Positions 1-8,063 of a DNA stretch of 44,250 nucleotides are shown in pieces. The stretch spans positions 1-44,250 of the forward strand of contig JAJEIQ010000018.1 in the NCBI GenBank assembly GCA_022827905.1. The letters run 5' to 3'. The stretch comes from Pseudomonadales bacterium. Its GTDB lineage: Bacteria; Pseudomonadota; Gammaproteobacteria; Pseudomonadales; Azotimanducaceae. A program made the position numbers and the translations under genes. Below the pieces are notes generated by a model, which saw only the letters and a list, made by a program, of their open reading frames with translations, did no database searches and had not been told where the DNA came from. Position 1 is the stretch's first letter. Each line of letters begins with the position of its first letter.

Positions 1-873
1 ATGTCCACGCGGGAGATACGGGGCCACGTGCGCGAGCTCTACGGCATCGAGGTCTCACCGGAGCTGGTCTCCAAGGTCACCGACGCCGTTCACGACGAAC
101 TGGCGGCCTGGCAGTCGCGGCCGTTGGAGTCAGTCTATGCCATCGTCTATTTCGATGCGGTGCGGGTCAAGATCCGTGACGAGGGGCTGGTCCGGAACAA
201 GGCGGTCCACTTGGCCATCGGCTACACCTGCGACGGCTTCAAGCAGATCCTGGGGATGTGGGTCGAGCAGACCGAGGGGGCGAAGTTCTGGCTGAGCGTC
301 ATGAACGACCTGAAGGCGCGGGGCCTCGAGGACATCCTGATCGCGGTGGTGGACGGTATGGGCGGCTTTCCGGAGGCCATTGAGGCGGCCTATCCGCACA
401 CGCTGGTCCAGACCTGCATCGTGCACCTGATACGCAACTCGATGGCCTACGGGTCCTGGAAGGAGCGCAAGCGCATCGCCGCGGCGCTCAAGGCCGTCTA
501 CCAGGCGGAGAACGCCGATGCGGCCCTGGCGGCCCTGGAGGCGTTCGAGGCGGGCGAATGGGGCCGGAAGTACCCGGCCATCGCCAAGGGCTGGCGGCGG
601 CAGTGGGAGCAGGTCACTCCCTTCTTCGCCTTCTCGGCGCCGATCCGCAGGGCGATCCACACCACCAACGCCGTCGAGAGCCTGAACGGAACCGTGCGGC
701 GGGCGGTGCGGAGCAAGGGCCACTTTCCGCACGACGACGCGGCCAGGAAGCTGATCTACCTGGCCTTGCGGGGCGTGGCGGCGAAGTGGAAGCGGCCGCC
801 GCAGTTCTGGTGGCAGGTGAAGGGCGAATTTGCCATCCGCTTCGAAGAGCGGTTTACTGCGGCGCAGGGGTGA
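1..873 (+). CDS. IS256-family (mutator-type) transposase, 5' truncated by window edge
   Basis: This is a DDE transposase that would move the insertion sequence by cut-and-paste or copy-out. Family members are about 400 residues, and 290 are visible, so roughly 110 N-terminal residues lie before the window. The ATG at base 1 is probably an internal Met. Candidate catalytic residues in the visible part are D52 (YFDAVRV), D118 (VVDGMGGFPEA) and E226 (TTNAVESLN). The CxxH-like stretch TCIVHLIRNS and the HTTNAVESLNG motif are hallmarks of the family. The frame is open to its TGA at 871-873, so the element may be active. It is followed by an IS end and then lower-G+C minus-strand genes, one of which the IS seems to have cut. 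Confidence 0.92.
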   Translation: MSTREIRGHVRELYGIEVSPELVSKVTDAVHDELAAWQSRPLESVYAIVYFDAVRVKIRDEGLVRNKAVHLAIGYTCDGFKQILGMWVEQTEGAKFWLSVMNDLKARGLEDILIAVVDGMGGFPEAIEAAYPHTLVQTCIVHLIRNSMAYGSWKERKRIAAALKAVYQAENADAALAALEAFEAGEWGRKYPAIAKGWRRQWEQVTPFFAFSAPIRRAIHTTNAVESLNGTVRRAVRSKGHFPHDDAARKLIYLALRGVAAKWKRPPQFWWQVKGEFAIRFEERFTAAQG

Positions 874-921
874 GCGTGATTTATGAAAAACTGCTCACAC
901 ACAAGATTGGTGACACTCACC
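1..921 (+). mobile_element. IS256-family insertion sequence, right part
   Basis: This holds the 3' part of the transposase gene followed by about 48 noncoding bases up to an end-like sequence (CACACAAGATTGGTGACACT, 898-917). That layout is usual for the right end of IS256-family elements. The left end lies outside the window, so the paired terminal repeat and the target duplication cannot be checked. The exact right boundary (about 917-922) is inferred from the abrupt drop in G+C just after it. Confidence 0.75.
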
Positions 922-1755
922 AGTCAATGCCTGAGGGTCTGACTTTAACCCTAACACCACCTTCCCATTTGGTGCCTCCGGCAAACCGTACGCTGGATTT
1001 GACTTTGATCCTCCCTTCAGCACAAGACCAGGGTATCTCAAACTCAGTGTCAATTGATCGTTCTCGAACTCAATGTCTGCTAGCTCGTTATCGTCAGTAT
1101 TAGTTAGCTTCAAAACGCCTTTCTTGTCTATCAGAAATTTCGCGACTTTGGAGACTCCGACCAAAGTGATCTTGTCTCCCGTCTTACGCTTTATTGCGTC
1201 GCCAATGTCGGATGAGAGCACGGTAGCGGCATTCGACACCAAAACGTTGCCAATGTCGTCTATCGGCGATTTCACAACCGCGTTGAACAATCCAGACAAC
1301 ACTCGCCTCAGAAAAAGCCCGAAGGGATTTTCCTTGTCAGTATCCGTAATGCCCACCTGAATTCCGAACTCGCCAATGGCGATCTTCTTGAACAGACCGG
1401 TCTTAAGAAAATGCTCCTCCGAAAGCTTGTTCTTTACTCCATTCGTCCTTCCGTTCCCGATAGACAGCCCCTTCATGACCTCCACGTTGCCGTCTTCACC
1501 GGGATGAATGAGAGTGACAATCAGCGTGTTGTTCAGGCTTTTCTTCAATTCGTCTACCGCATCCGAAAGCTTGTTGTAGTCTTCGATTTCATCCTCACTT
1601 GCCTTTCCATCCTCAAATGACTTCCGCAAGACTTCAAGCTCTCCTTGTTTTCGTTCCAACGTATCCTTGCGCACTTTCGCATCTCTGCTGCCCGTCTTGT
1701 CACCGTTGAACTCCACATAGACTTCGCGCAAAAATCCTCGTATTACAGTCCTCAT
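895..1755 (-). CDS. Hypothetical protein, probably truncated at its C-terminus by the IS
   Basis: No family is recognised. The protein is 286 residues from the ATG at 1755, which has GGAGG about 10 bases upstream; an upstream TTG at 1803 lacks such a site. Residues about 25-75 are rich in Glu, Lys and Asp and look like a helical or coiled-coil segment. No signal peptide or clear membrane span is seen. The last residues (after PQALT) are read from sequence that appears to belong to the right end of the IS256-family element, so the native stop is probably lost. It is first in a set of four minus-strand genes of lower G+C than the core genes, separated by 112 bases from the membrane-protein gene upstream. 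This suggests a horizontally acquired block. Confidence 0.6.
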   Translation of the reverse strand: MRTVIRGFLREVYVEFNGDKTGSRDAKVRKDTLERKQGELEVLRKSFEDGKASEDEIEDYNKLSDAVDELKKSLNNTLIVTLIHPGEDGNVEVMKGLSIGNGRTNGVKNKLSEEHFLKTGLFKKIAIGEFGIQVGITDTDKENPFGLFLRRVLSGLFNAVVKSPIDDIGNVLVSNAATVLSSDIGDAIKRKTGDKITLVGVSKVAKFLIDKKGVLKLTNTDDNELADIEFENDQLTLSLRYPGLVLKGGSKSNPAYGLPEAPNGKVVLGLKSDPQALTGECHQSCV

Positions 1756-1867
1756 TAGCTCTATTCCTCCCTGTAGCGTTTCACTCGAAAGCACTGTTGA
1801 CAACCAAGCTCACCGCTTGTGGCAGTCTGAATTCCGGCCCTCATGTCTCGCTCACCGCTACGCCTTC

Positions 1868-2728
1868 TCACTTGGCGTTACCCACGACCGCCTCGCTGGC
1901 TTGCCTGAGCTTCGTCAAGATCGCTTCGGAAGCAAACCCAGACACGAATCCCACCAATACGGCTGAGGTCACTGTGTCCGGATCGAATCCAGAGAACGCA
2001 ACGATTGCGATCAATGGTGCCGCTAGGGTCTGCATGATCTGGAATACCACTTTCTCCCGCGCAACGATTGGCGAAATCGGATGCTTCTCTTTGTCTTGCT
2101 GGACCGTGTAAGCTGCCCGGCGCTGAATCTCTGGCAAGCGCCGGGTCATCCCCACCGCCCCGCCAATGATTGCTAGCACAGCCACATAAAGAGGTACGAC
2201 CAGCCCTCTGCTCAATTCGGTCCTCTTGGAAGCCCCGTTTTCCACAGAGTATGAGCGACTGCCCACGTGCAATAGCCATTGGCTATCCGAGGGTCCGGTC
2301 GAGCAACGTGTAAGCTCGCTTCCATATCCGTCGCTAGCGCGCTGGCACCCGTAGATCACACCCGCCCAAGACTCCTGCGAATTCTCTGACTCAGGCGCAA
2401 TCACGAAAGGCCCTAGTGCCAGCCCGATTGCCAGCCCCTGAAACACATACGCATACACGAAGATCGACCGCAACTCACGCGATAGCTTTTCCGTGGGGCT
2501 CGGCAAGTCCCGGGTAAAGCAGTGCACAAAGTGGGCGCCCAAGGCCACACCTAGGATCGCCAGCCCAACACAAACGAGCACCCACGTCCTTGAATCCCTA
2601 TCCGATTCTAGTGCGCACTGTGTGCACGCATAGATGGCGACCATTCCCAGTGTGACCAGAACTACCGACCACACCATTCCGCCGCGGCGTTGCCAGATCC
2701 ACTTTCTAGCTTCTGAAGCGCTGACCAT
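1868..2728 (-). CDS. Multi-pass membrane protein of unknown function
   Basis: This 286-residue protein starts at an ATG with AGGAG 9 bases upstream. Hydrophobic spans are visible at about residues 19-38, 48-70 and 89-110, and again at about 175-194, 233-250 and 255-273. A soluble loop of about 65 residues with several Cys lies between the third and fourth spans. The C-terminal hydrophobic pair (LVGFVSGFASEAIL) resembles small membrane-anchoring modules seen in uncharacterised bacterial proteins, but I cannot name a family. The gene sits between two other unknowns on the same strand in the low-G+C block. A 50-base sequence found upstream of it (2903-2952) recurs upstream of the next gene, which suggests shared control. 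Confidence 0.65.
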   Translation of the reverse strand: MVSASEARKWIWQRRGGMVWSVVLVTLGMVAIYACTQCALESDRDSRTWVLVCVGLAILGVALGAHFVHCFTRDLPSPTEKLSRELRSIFVYAYVFQGLAIGLALGPFVIAPESENSQESWAGVIYGCQRASDGYGSELTRCSTGPSDSQWLLHVGSRSYSVENGASKRTELSRGLVVPLYVAVLAIIGGAVGMTRRLPEIQRRAAYTVQQDKEKHPISPIVAREKVVFQIMQTLAAPLIAIVAFSGFDPDTVTSAVLVGFVSGFASEAILTKLRQASEAVVGNAK

Positions 2729-2902
2729 CGATAACTTCTCCTACGATTACTCGCTCACTCATTGGACATCTGCGCAGTCAAGTCTCATTTGCTTCGTTCA
2801 CACTATCCAGGCAGCGGTTTCGCCAAGGATTTGTTGCCCCACTGAGGTAGGAACGTGAAGCGTGACCTGCCAAGCAGTCCGGCTCGGGACCGCTGATCCG
2901 CT

Positions 2903-2952
2903 CAGTTTGATATCGCCTGAGTATCAACTGTGGGGCCGTGTTAGTGTGTGTC
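2903..2952. repeat. Intergenic repeat copy A (pair with 3731-3780)
   Basis: This 50-base block aligns without gaps to 3731-3780 at 34 of 50 positions. Fourteen of the 16 differences are transitions. Both copies begin with CA(G/A)TTTGATATCG and end with GTGTGTC. Each lies 150-175 bases upstream of a minus-strand gene start. The half CAGTTTGATA can pair with TATCAACTG to form a hairpin with one bulged base. Function is unknown; a shared promoter or leader, or the trace of a duplication, would fit. Confidence 0.5.
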
Positions 2953-2976
2953 TTAGTGCCACTTTTTGTGCGTATC

Positions 2977-3579
2977 CTACTGACCAGTCGCTTTTCTCAC
3001 ACCCTCAGCAACGCCCTCTGCTATCCGCCCCTGCATGTTTTCAAGCATGCGTTCTGCGACTTCCGTTGCGGTGAGTCGAGCTTGCTCCTTGGCCGTCGTG
3101 ACAGCTACTTCCGTTGCCTTGGCAGCGGCGACCTCCTGAGCTGTGTCCCTCGCCGGGGATTCTGCTGCTGCACCCGCCGTTTCCCTCGCCGTCTGCTCCG
3201 CAACCGCCTTGGCCGTCCTCTCGGCTTGCGTGACGGCAATCGCCGTGGCAGCCTCCGCTGCAACAGTCGCTGCTTCCATGCGAGCACCGCGATCGATTCG
3301 AAAGGTCATAAACACGAAGATTCCTGTCATCAGAACAGCAAAGATCGCTAAGACCAGCGCCACCATGTGCCCAAGACCATCACCGCTGGGAGAGATATTG
3401 TTCCCTTCAATCATGCCGAGAACGGTAAATCCCAAATAGAAGCAGAGTGCTAAGGTCAGAGTCCAAAGGACCCTGCAGAATGCCCGTATCATCGTTTGTT
3501 CAAGTTTCACTTGGTCAGTGTCACTGTCCAAGGTTGCTTGATCTTGGTCTCCCTCTGAACCAGTCTGTTCATTTGTCAT
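2977..3579 (-). CDS. Small membrane protein with long Ala-rich helical tail
   Basis: I chose the ATG at 3579 (200 residues) because AGGAG lies 8 bases upstream; the longer frame from 3642 has no such site. The N-terminal 30 residues are acidic and soluble. Two hydrophobic spans follow at about residues 36-56 and 68-90. The rest, about 100 residues, is Ala-, Glu- and Thr-rich with a regular charged/hydrophobic pattern (runs such as VAAEAATAIA) and no Pro except once. It probably forms a long amphipathic helix or coiled coil on one side of the membrane. No family is recognised. It lies between the lipase gene and another membrane-protein gene on the same strand. Its repetitive composition could mislead homology searches. 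Confidence 0.6.
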   Translation of the reverse strand: MTNEQTGSEGDQDQATLDSDTDQVKLEQTMIRAFCRVLWTLTLALCFYLGFTVLGMIEGNNISPSGDGLGHMVALVLAIFAVLMTGIFVFMTFRIDRGARMEAATVAAEAATAIAVTQAERTAKAVAEQTARETAGAAAESPARDTAQEVAAAKATEVAVTTAKEQARLTATEVAERMLENMQGRIAEGVAEGVRKATGQ

Positions 3580-3730
3580 CAGGACTTCTCCTATTCCGGC
3601 TATTGCGCCAACGTCGTTGAGTATCGGCGAAGTGACCCTCATAGCTCAGGGTGCTACCGCCATCCTAAGCAGACACCCACCGAGACAAATCGCTCCTGCC
3701 ACCCGATTTGCTCCAATACAGGTGTATGCC

Positions 3731-3780
3731 CAATTTGATATCGTCTAAATACTAGTTGTAAGACTTTATTCGCGTGTGTC
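3731..3780. repeat. Intergenic repeat copy B (pair with 2903-2952)
   Basis: This is the second copy of the 50-base block described at 2903-2952. It lies 152 bases upstream of the start at 3579. The outer 17 and last 8 bases are best conserved. The hairpin is largely kept through a G:C to A:U change and wobble pairs if read as plus-strand RNA, but it is weaker than in copy A. Confidence 0.5.
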
Positions 3781-3807
3781 CCTGATTCCGTCTTACTTCC
3801 TAAAACT

Positions 3808-4647
3808 CTAGTCTTCCGGTTCGTTGTCTCCCCATTTCTCAATGGCTTCAATATAGCAATCCATATCGTGGTCCTTTGTGCAGTCAAACCCTGGCTTCCC
3901 AACGTCACTGACTACTCCTTCGACGGTATCGAGGAACCGATACCAAAACCCCACATCGCGAACTAGTTTTTGATCTTCGGAGATGTACACAAGTTGGCCG
4001 ACGTGCCGGTAGCCCATCACGCGAGCGGGAACCCTAGTTACGATGTCGTTATTGTTTTGAAATCGGAAAGTCCGCTGTTGAGGACCATCGTTCCTGTAGA
4101 CACGGGCGAATTCCTTATCTCCGCATCGCGGTGATCCAAACGTATATACGCCGAAGAACGGTTCATCGTCGTCGGCTAACATCGACGCGGCTATTGTGGC
4201 CATTGCACCGCCAAGACTATGACCCGCAAGCCACAAGGGCCGACGAGGTGATTCCTCCTCACGAATCTGCCGAATCGCTTGGCGCATATTCGGCCATACA
4301 TCCATAAGAGCCTCGTAAAATCCTCTATGCACCTCGCCGAAAGGTCCGGGCATCGATTTCACATTGACATTGTCCAACCAATCTGCCAACTCGTCCGTCC
4401 CGCGAAATACCGCTGCAACATAGTCGTCATGCGAGATAACGCAAGCCTGAGAGCTGCTCGTATTGAATCCTACTACTTTGTCGAAACGGGCAGCCCCAAT
4501 CTGGTTCAGGGCTTGCAAGATACCTTTTTCATCGGGCGAGCCGTCATCAAGTTTCATGTAGACAATCTTCGCTAGGCGAGCCATCCACAAGGCGTTCGCG
4601 GGGGTGTAGCGCGTTCGAAAAGGCTGCAATGGTCCGAATGATGTCAC
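3808..4647 (-). CDS. Class 3 lipase-family alpha/beta hydrolase
   Basis: This predicted triacylglycerol or phospholipid hydrolase has 279 residues and a GTG start with AGGAG 8 bases upstream. The nucleophile elbow GHSLGG places Ser144. The acid is probably D201 (NNNDIVTRVP) and the base H260 (KDHDMDCYI), in the order usual for class 3 lipases. FRGTDELADW at 81-90 matches the conserved oxyanion region. There is no signal peptide, so it acts in the cytoplasm or leaves by another route. It is at the upstream end of a low-G+C minus-strand block with two membrane proteins. Lipases of this class occur both as metabolic enzymes and as toxic effectors, and nothing here decides between them. Family call is firm; substrate is unknown. 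Confidence 0.88.
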   Translation of the reverse strand: MTSFGPLQPFRTRYTPANALWMARLAKIVYMKLDDGSPDEKGILQALNQIGAARFDKVVGFNTSSSQACVISHDDYVAAVFRGTDELADWLDNVNVKSMPGPFGEVHRGFYEALMDVWPNMRQAIRQIREEESPRRPLWLAGHSLGGAMATIAASMLADDDEPFFGVYTFGSPRCGDKEFARVYRNDGPQQRTFRFQNNNDIVTRVPARVMGYRHVGQLVYISEDQKLVRDVGFWYRFLDTVEGVVSDVGKPGFDCTKDHDMDCYIEAIEKWGDNEPED

Positions 4648-4714
4648 GGGGTTGTCTCCTTTCTGTCGTGATTCAGTTCAGTGAATCGAATTGATTCGGC
4701 TACCCACCCATTGG

Positions 4715-4742
4715 AAAAAGGGCGCCCGAAGGCGCCCTTTTT
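4715..4742. terminator. Bidirectional Rho-independent terminator
   Basis: This is a perfect 12-bp stem (AAAAAGGGCGCC with GGCGCCCTTTTT) closed by the stable tetraloop CGAA. The A and T runs at either side allow termination on both strands. It lies 27 bases beyond the stop of the TonB-dependent receptor gene, which it most likely terminates, and upstream of the lipase gene start. Confidence 0.9.
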
Positions 4743-4768
4743 GTTCCTGCTTCATAGCTCAGTAGCCG

Positions 4769-7700
4769 CTACTGGAACGCCCCGAACTTGTACTGGACCT
4801 CAAGGCCCCACCACCGAGGGTTGGTCGGCTCGATCACGCGGCGGTAGCCCTGCGACTCGCCGTAGGTGAACTGATTGCGCACGCCGAGGTCATCGGTGAT
4901 GTTGTTGACGTACCCGGATACGGTCCATTGCTCGCTGGCGCTGGTCCAGCTTACGCGGGCATCCCAGCGCAGGAAGGAAGGTGCAATCGCCAGCGGGTTG
5001 GCCGTGGTGGGCCGACCGGCAGCGGGGAACTCGTCCGTCCAGGCGAGGCTGGTGAGGTAGGTGAGCCTGCCTCGGTCGCCTAGGCTTTGAACGTACTCGG
5101 CCCAGCCGGTTCCCTTGTGCTTCGGCACCCGCGGCAGGGGCTGGCCGTCAATCAGCAGGTTGCGCTCGGCCACCGTGAAGATGCTGGCCGGAGTCGTGGC
5201 GTTGTTGCCGTCAACCACGCCACGGGTGCCCGTCAGGGGCTCGACCAGCTCCTCGTTGTACTCGGCGTCGGTGAAGCTGTAGTTCACGCCGACGGTGAGG
5301 TTGTCCGTCACCAGCCACAGGCCCTCCAGCTCCATGCCGATGGTCCGCGCCGACGGAGCGTTCTGGACGGAGGTGCTGACGCCCGTGAACGAGAAGGTGT
5401 CGAACTGCAGGTGGATGTCGTCGTACTCGTAGAGGTAGGCCGAGGCGTTGAGCTGCACGGTGCCGTCGAACATCTGGCCCTTGTAGCCCAACTCATAGGC
5501 GATCAGGTCCTCCGGGTCGTAGGTGGGGATGAAGGAGAAGTACCCCAGGTTGAAGCCGCCCGCCCGGTAGCCGGTAGTGACCGAGAAGTAGATTAGGTCA
5601 TCGTCGGTGGGTGTGTAGTCGATGTTCACCCGCCACGTGATCTCGTCGAAGTCATTGCTCATCGAGCGGTAGATCGACCGTGCGAAGGGGACGCCGCGGA
5701 AGCGGACCTTGTCGAAGTTTGCGATGTTGCCGCTGGCGTCGATGCCGCCGGTGATGCCTTGGTTGTATTCGGCCAAGGAAACCGCGCCGTCGCCGTCCAA
5801 GTCGCCGCACAGGAAGGCCAGATCCGGGCCCCCCACATTATTGACGCAGTTGGCAAGCGCGCCAGGGGCTTCTTGGTAGAGGTACAGATTCTCCTCCGCC
5901 TCCTTGTCGTCCTCGGCGTAGCGGATGCCCAGAGTCAAGGCGAACAGCTCCGTCATCTGCCATTCCCCTTGGAGGTAAACGGCCCATGCTTTGGTGCGGT
6001 TCTCGGTGTCCCAAATGAAGGTGGTGCCGTCGGACACCGGGCCGTGGTCCACTCGCCCCGCCGTCGCCAAGGTGTCTCCGAGCCATGGATTGTCGGCGAA
6101 GTACACCTCATTGATGCTGGGATGGCTGAAGGAGGGAATCGGCACTGCACCGGCGAGGTTGGGCAGTAATCCCGCCCTGCCTTGGTCCCGTGCGGTGCGG
6201 TGGTTGGTGCTGGTGTCGCCGCCGTTCAGCAGCCAAGCCGGCACCACAGTCACGCCGCCGCCGGCCAAGTAGGCGGTCGGCCCCAATACGCCGTAGTCAG
6301 CGGGTTCCGTGTACCTCGACCAGCCATCGGGGGAGTAGAAGTCGAGCTGCTGGTCAATGTCGTTCTCGTAGTAGAAGTAGCCGCCCGTGAAGTTCAGGTC
6401 GTCGCCGATGTCCAAGAAGAACTGCACCTCGTGCTGGAAGTTCTCGTTCTCCTGGGCGGCGTAGAACTGCTGGTCGATCGGCAGGCCGGTGCGGTCGTCT
6501 TCCGTGGTTCGGTCGTAGAAGTAGTCGGTGTAGGCGCCGATGTACTTGACGGTCAGGTTGTCCAGCAGGTCCCAAGTGATGTTCATGTAGGCCGCTTGAT
6601 GATCAAAGAACTCGTCCTGGTGGCCGTTAGTCCATGCGTCCAAGTCGCCGCTGTCGAGTTCGGGAATCTCACGGCCGTTGCCGTGATAGCTCTGATCGGC
6701 CAGTGCTTGAGCGGCTGGGTCGAAGGCTGCTTGGTAGGCGTAGTTGGGACGTGCGAAGCCGCTGATGGTGGTGCCGTCGGGCGCGATGCCGACCGGGTCC
6801 ACGCCGCCGACGACTGGCTGCGCCCATCGAGTTACTCCATTGTGCGTAAAGCTGTAGTACGGATTGGCGTCGTTGATGTAGGGAACCAGTCCGGTGGGCA
6901 CGATGCAGTTGGGCACCGAGCGGTCGGTGGCGCTTGCGCACATGGTGGCATCGGGGGAGTTCGGATCTGCTATTGGCCTCCAGCCTTGCGCCGGGAGGCT
7001 GACCCAACGCCTTCCGCCTGTCACCGGGTCCGGCATGCCGGCATGCTCGCTGACCAGAATGGCGCCGGCGCCTTGGGCGCCGGACATCATGCGACGGTAG
7101 CTGCGCTCGTTGCCTCGCACCAGCACCGTCAGATTGTCCATGACGTTCCACTCCAACGACAGGGTGTAGTTCTCGTCGCCATAGTCATTGATGTCAGGAT
7201 TGCCGGGCTGCACGTCATTGATGAAGCCGTTTCGGGTGCGCTTGACGCCAGTTGCGCGAGCGTTCAGAACGTCCTTGATGATGGGGCCGGAGAGAACGCC
7301 ATACATCTCAAAGGTGTCGTAGCTGCCGTAGATACCCCGCACTTCGCCTTCAAACTCGTCTGTGGGCTTCTTGCTGTGGAAGTTCACCGCGCCGCCAACG
7401 CCGTTGCGTCCGTACAGGGTGCCCTGCGGGCCGCGTAGGACCTCGATGCGTTCGATATCGAACAGGCCGCCCTCAGTGGAGGCGATGCCGAAATCCTCCG
7501 AGTAGGCACCGTCGAAATAGGTGGCCACGCCGGGGTCGCCGCCGAGAGCGCGGAAAAGCCGGCCGACCCCGCGAATCGAGAGGTCATAAGGCTGGATGGT
7601 GGTGGCCGGCAGGTAGTTCTGCAGGTCCTCCTGGTTGCGCAGCCCGAAGTCCTCGATGAACTCGCCGGTGAAGGCGGTGATGGAGATGGCGGTGTCCTGC

Positions 7701-7855
7701 ACGGTGGACTCGCGCCGCTCGGCGGTGACGACAACCTCTTCGATTTGCCGTCCGGTGCGCTGGCCTTCGCCGTCCTCGTCCGTCTCTTGGGCGAGCACGG
7801 CCACAGGGACCAGCAGCAGCCCCGCGATGATGGTGGAAAAAAACGGTCTCATCAT
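4769..7855 (-). CDS. TonB-dependent outer-membrane receptor with an EF-hand loop
   Basis: This is an outer-membrane beta-barrel that takes up a ligand using TonB/ExbBD energy. A signal peptide (MMRPFFSTIIAGLLLVPVAV, cleavage after VLAQ) is followed by a TonB-box-like EEVVVTAERR. The plug domain runs to about residue 190 and contains GTLYGRNGVGGAVNF; the barrel ends in YKFGAFQ with a terminal aromatic region. At 1028 residues it is longer than many siderophore receptors, as in large receptors for bulky ligands. Residues 685-696 (DLDGDGAVSLAE) fit a canonical EF-hand calcium loop, probably in an extracellular loop. The gene stands alone with its own terminator; the carotenoid oxygenase operon lies 208 bases upstream on the same strand. 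The ligand is unknown, but a lipid or terpenoid would suit its neighbours. Confidence 0.93.
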   Translation of the reverse strand: MMRPFFSTIIAGLLLVPVAVLAQETDEDGEGQRTGRQIEEVVVTAERRESTVQDTAISITAFTGEFIEDFGLRNQEDLQNYLPATTIQPYDLSIRGVGRLFRALGGDPGVATYFDGAYSEDFGIASTEGGLFDIERIEVLRGPQGTLYGRNGVGGAVNFHSKKPTDEFEGEVRGIYGSYDTFEMYGVLSGPIIKDVLNARATGVKRTRNGFINDVQPGNPDINDYGDENYTLSLEWNVMDNLTVLVRGNERSYRRMMSGAQGAGAILVSEHAGMPDPVTGGRRWVSLPAQGWRPIADPNSPDATMCASATDRSVPNCIVPTGLVPYINDANPYYSFTHNGVTRWAQPVVGGVDPVGIAPDGTTISGFARPNYAYQAAFDPAAQALADQSYHGNGREIPELDSGDLDAWTNGHQDEFFDHQAAYMNITWDLLDNLTVKYIGAYTDYFYDRTTEDDRTGLPIDQQFYAAQENENFQHEVQFFLDIGDDLNFTGGYFYYENDIDQQLDFYSPDGWSRYTEPADYGVLGPTAYLAGGGVTVVPAWLLNGGDTSTNHRTARDQGRAGLLPNLAGAVPIPSFSHPSINEVYFADNPWLGDTLATAGRVDHGPVSDGTTFIWDTENRTKAWAVYLQGEWQMTELFALTLGIRYAEDDKEAEENLYLYQEAPGALANCVNNVGGPDLAFLCGDLDGDGAVSLAEYNQGITGGIDASGNIANFDKVRFRGVPFARSIYRSMSNDFDEITWRVNIDYTPTDDDLIYFSVTTGYRAGGFNLGYFSFIPTYDPEDLIAYELGYKGQMFDGTVQLNASAYLYEYDDIHLQFDTFSFTGVSTSVQNAPSARTIGMELEGLWLVTDNLTVGVNYSFTDAEYNEELVEPLTGTRGVVDGNNATTPASIFTVAERNLLIDGQPLPRVPKHKGTGWAEYVQSLGDRGRLTYLTSLAWTDEFPAAGRPTTANPLAIAPSFLRWDARVSWTSASEQWTVSGYVNNITDDLGVRNQFTYGESQGYRRVIEPTNPRWWGLEVQYKFGAFQ

Positions 7856-8063
7856 GATCCATTCCCCCTAATAGGAAAAACTGGTTACTTCCCGAACAAA
7901 CCATGCAGGAACGATGCATGGCCTTATCCCTAGTGGGCGTCCACTCTATCCATGTAACAACTGTATTTCAACGTGTTTCTCGCGCTGCTTTGAGGCTTGC
8001 GCCATGGGCCTTTCCGGCGAGTTTGCTCGGCGGGGGAAGCTGCCTAGAGCAGCAGGCTGCGGG

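Noticed and set aside
558-1103. Plus-strand open frame across the end of the IS256-family element
   Set aside because: It is an out-of-frame shadow of the transposase at its start and crosses the IS end; the product has no recognisable features.
6182-7438. Long plus-strand open frame (418 codons) opposite the TonB-dependent receptor
   Set aside because: The high G+C of the receptor gene creates open antisense frames; the sense product has full family motifs, while this one shows only Val/Gly/Ala-rich text.
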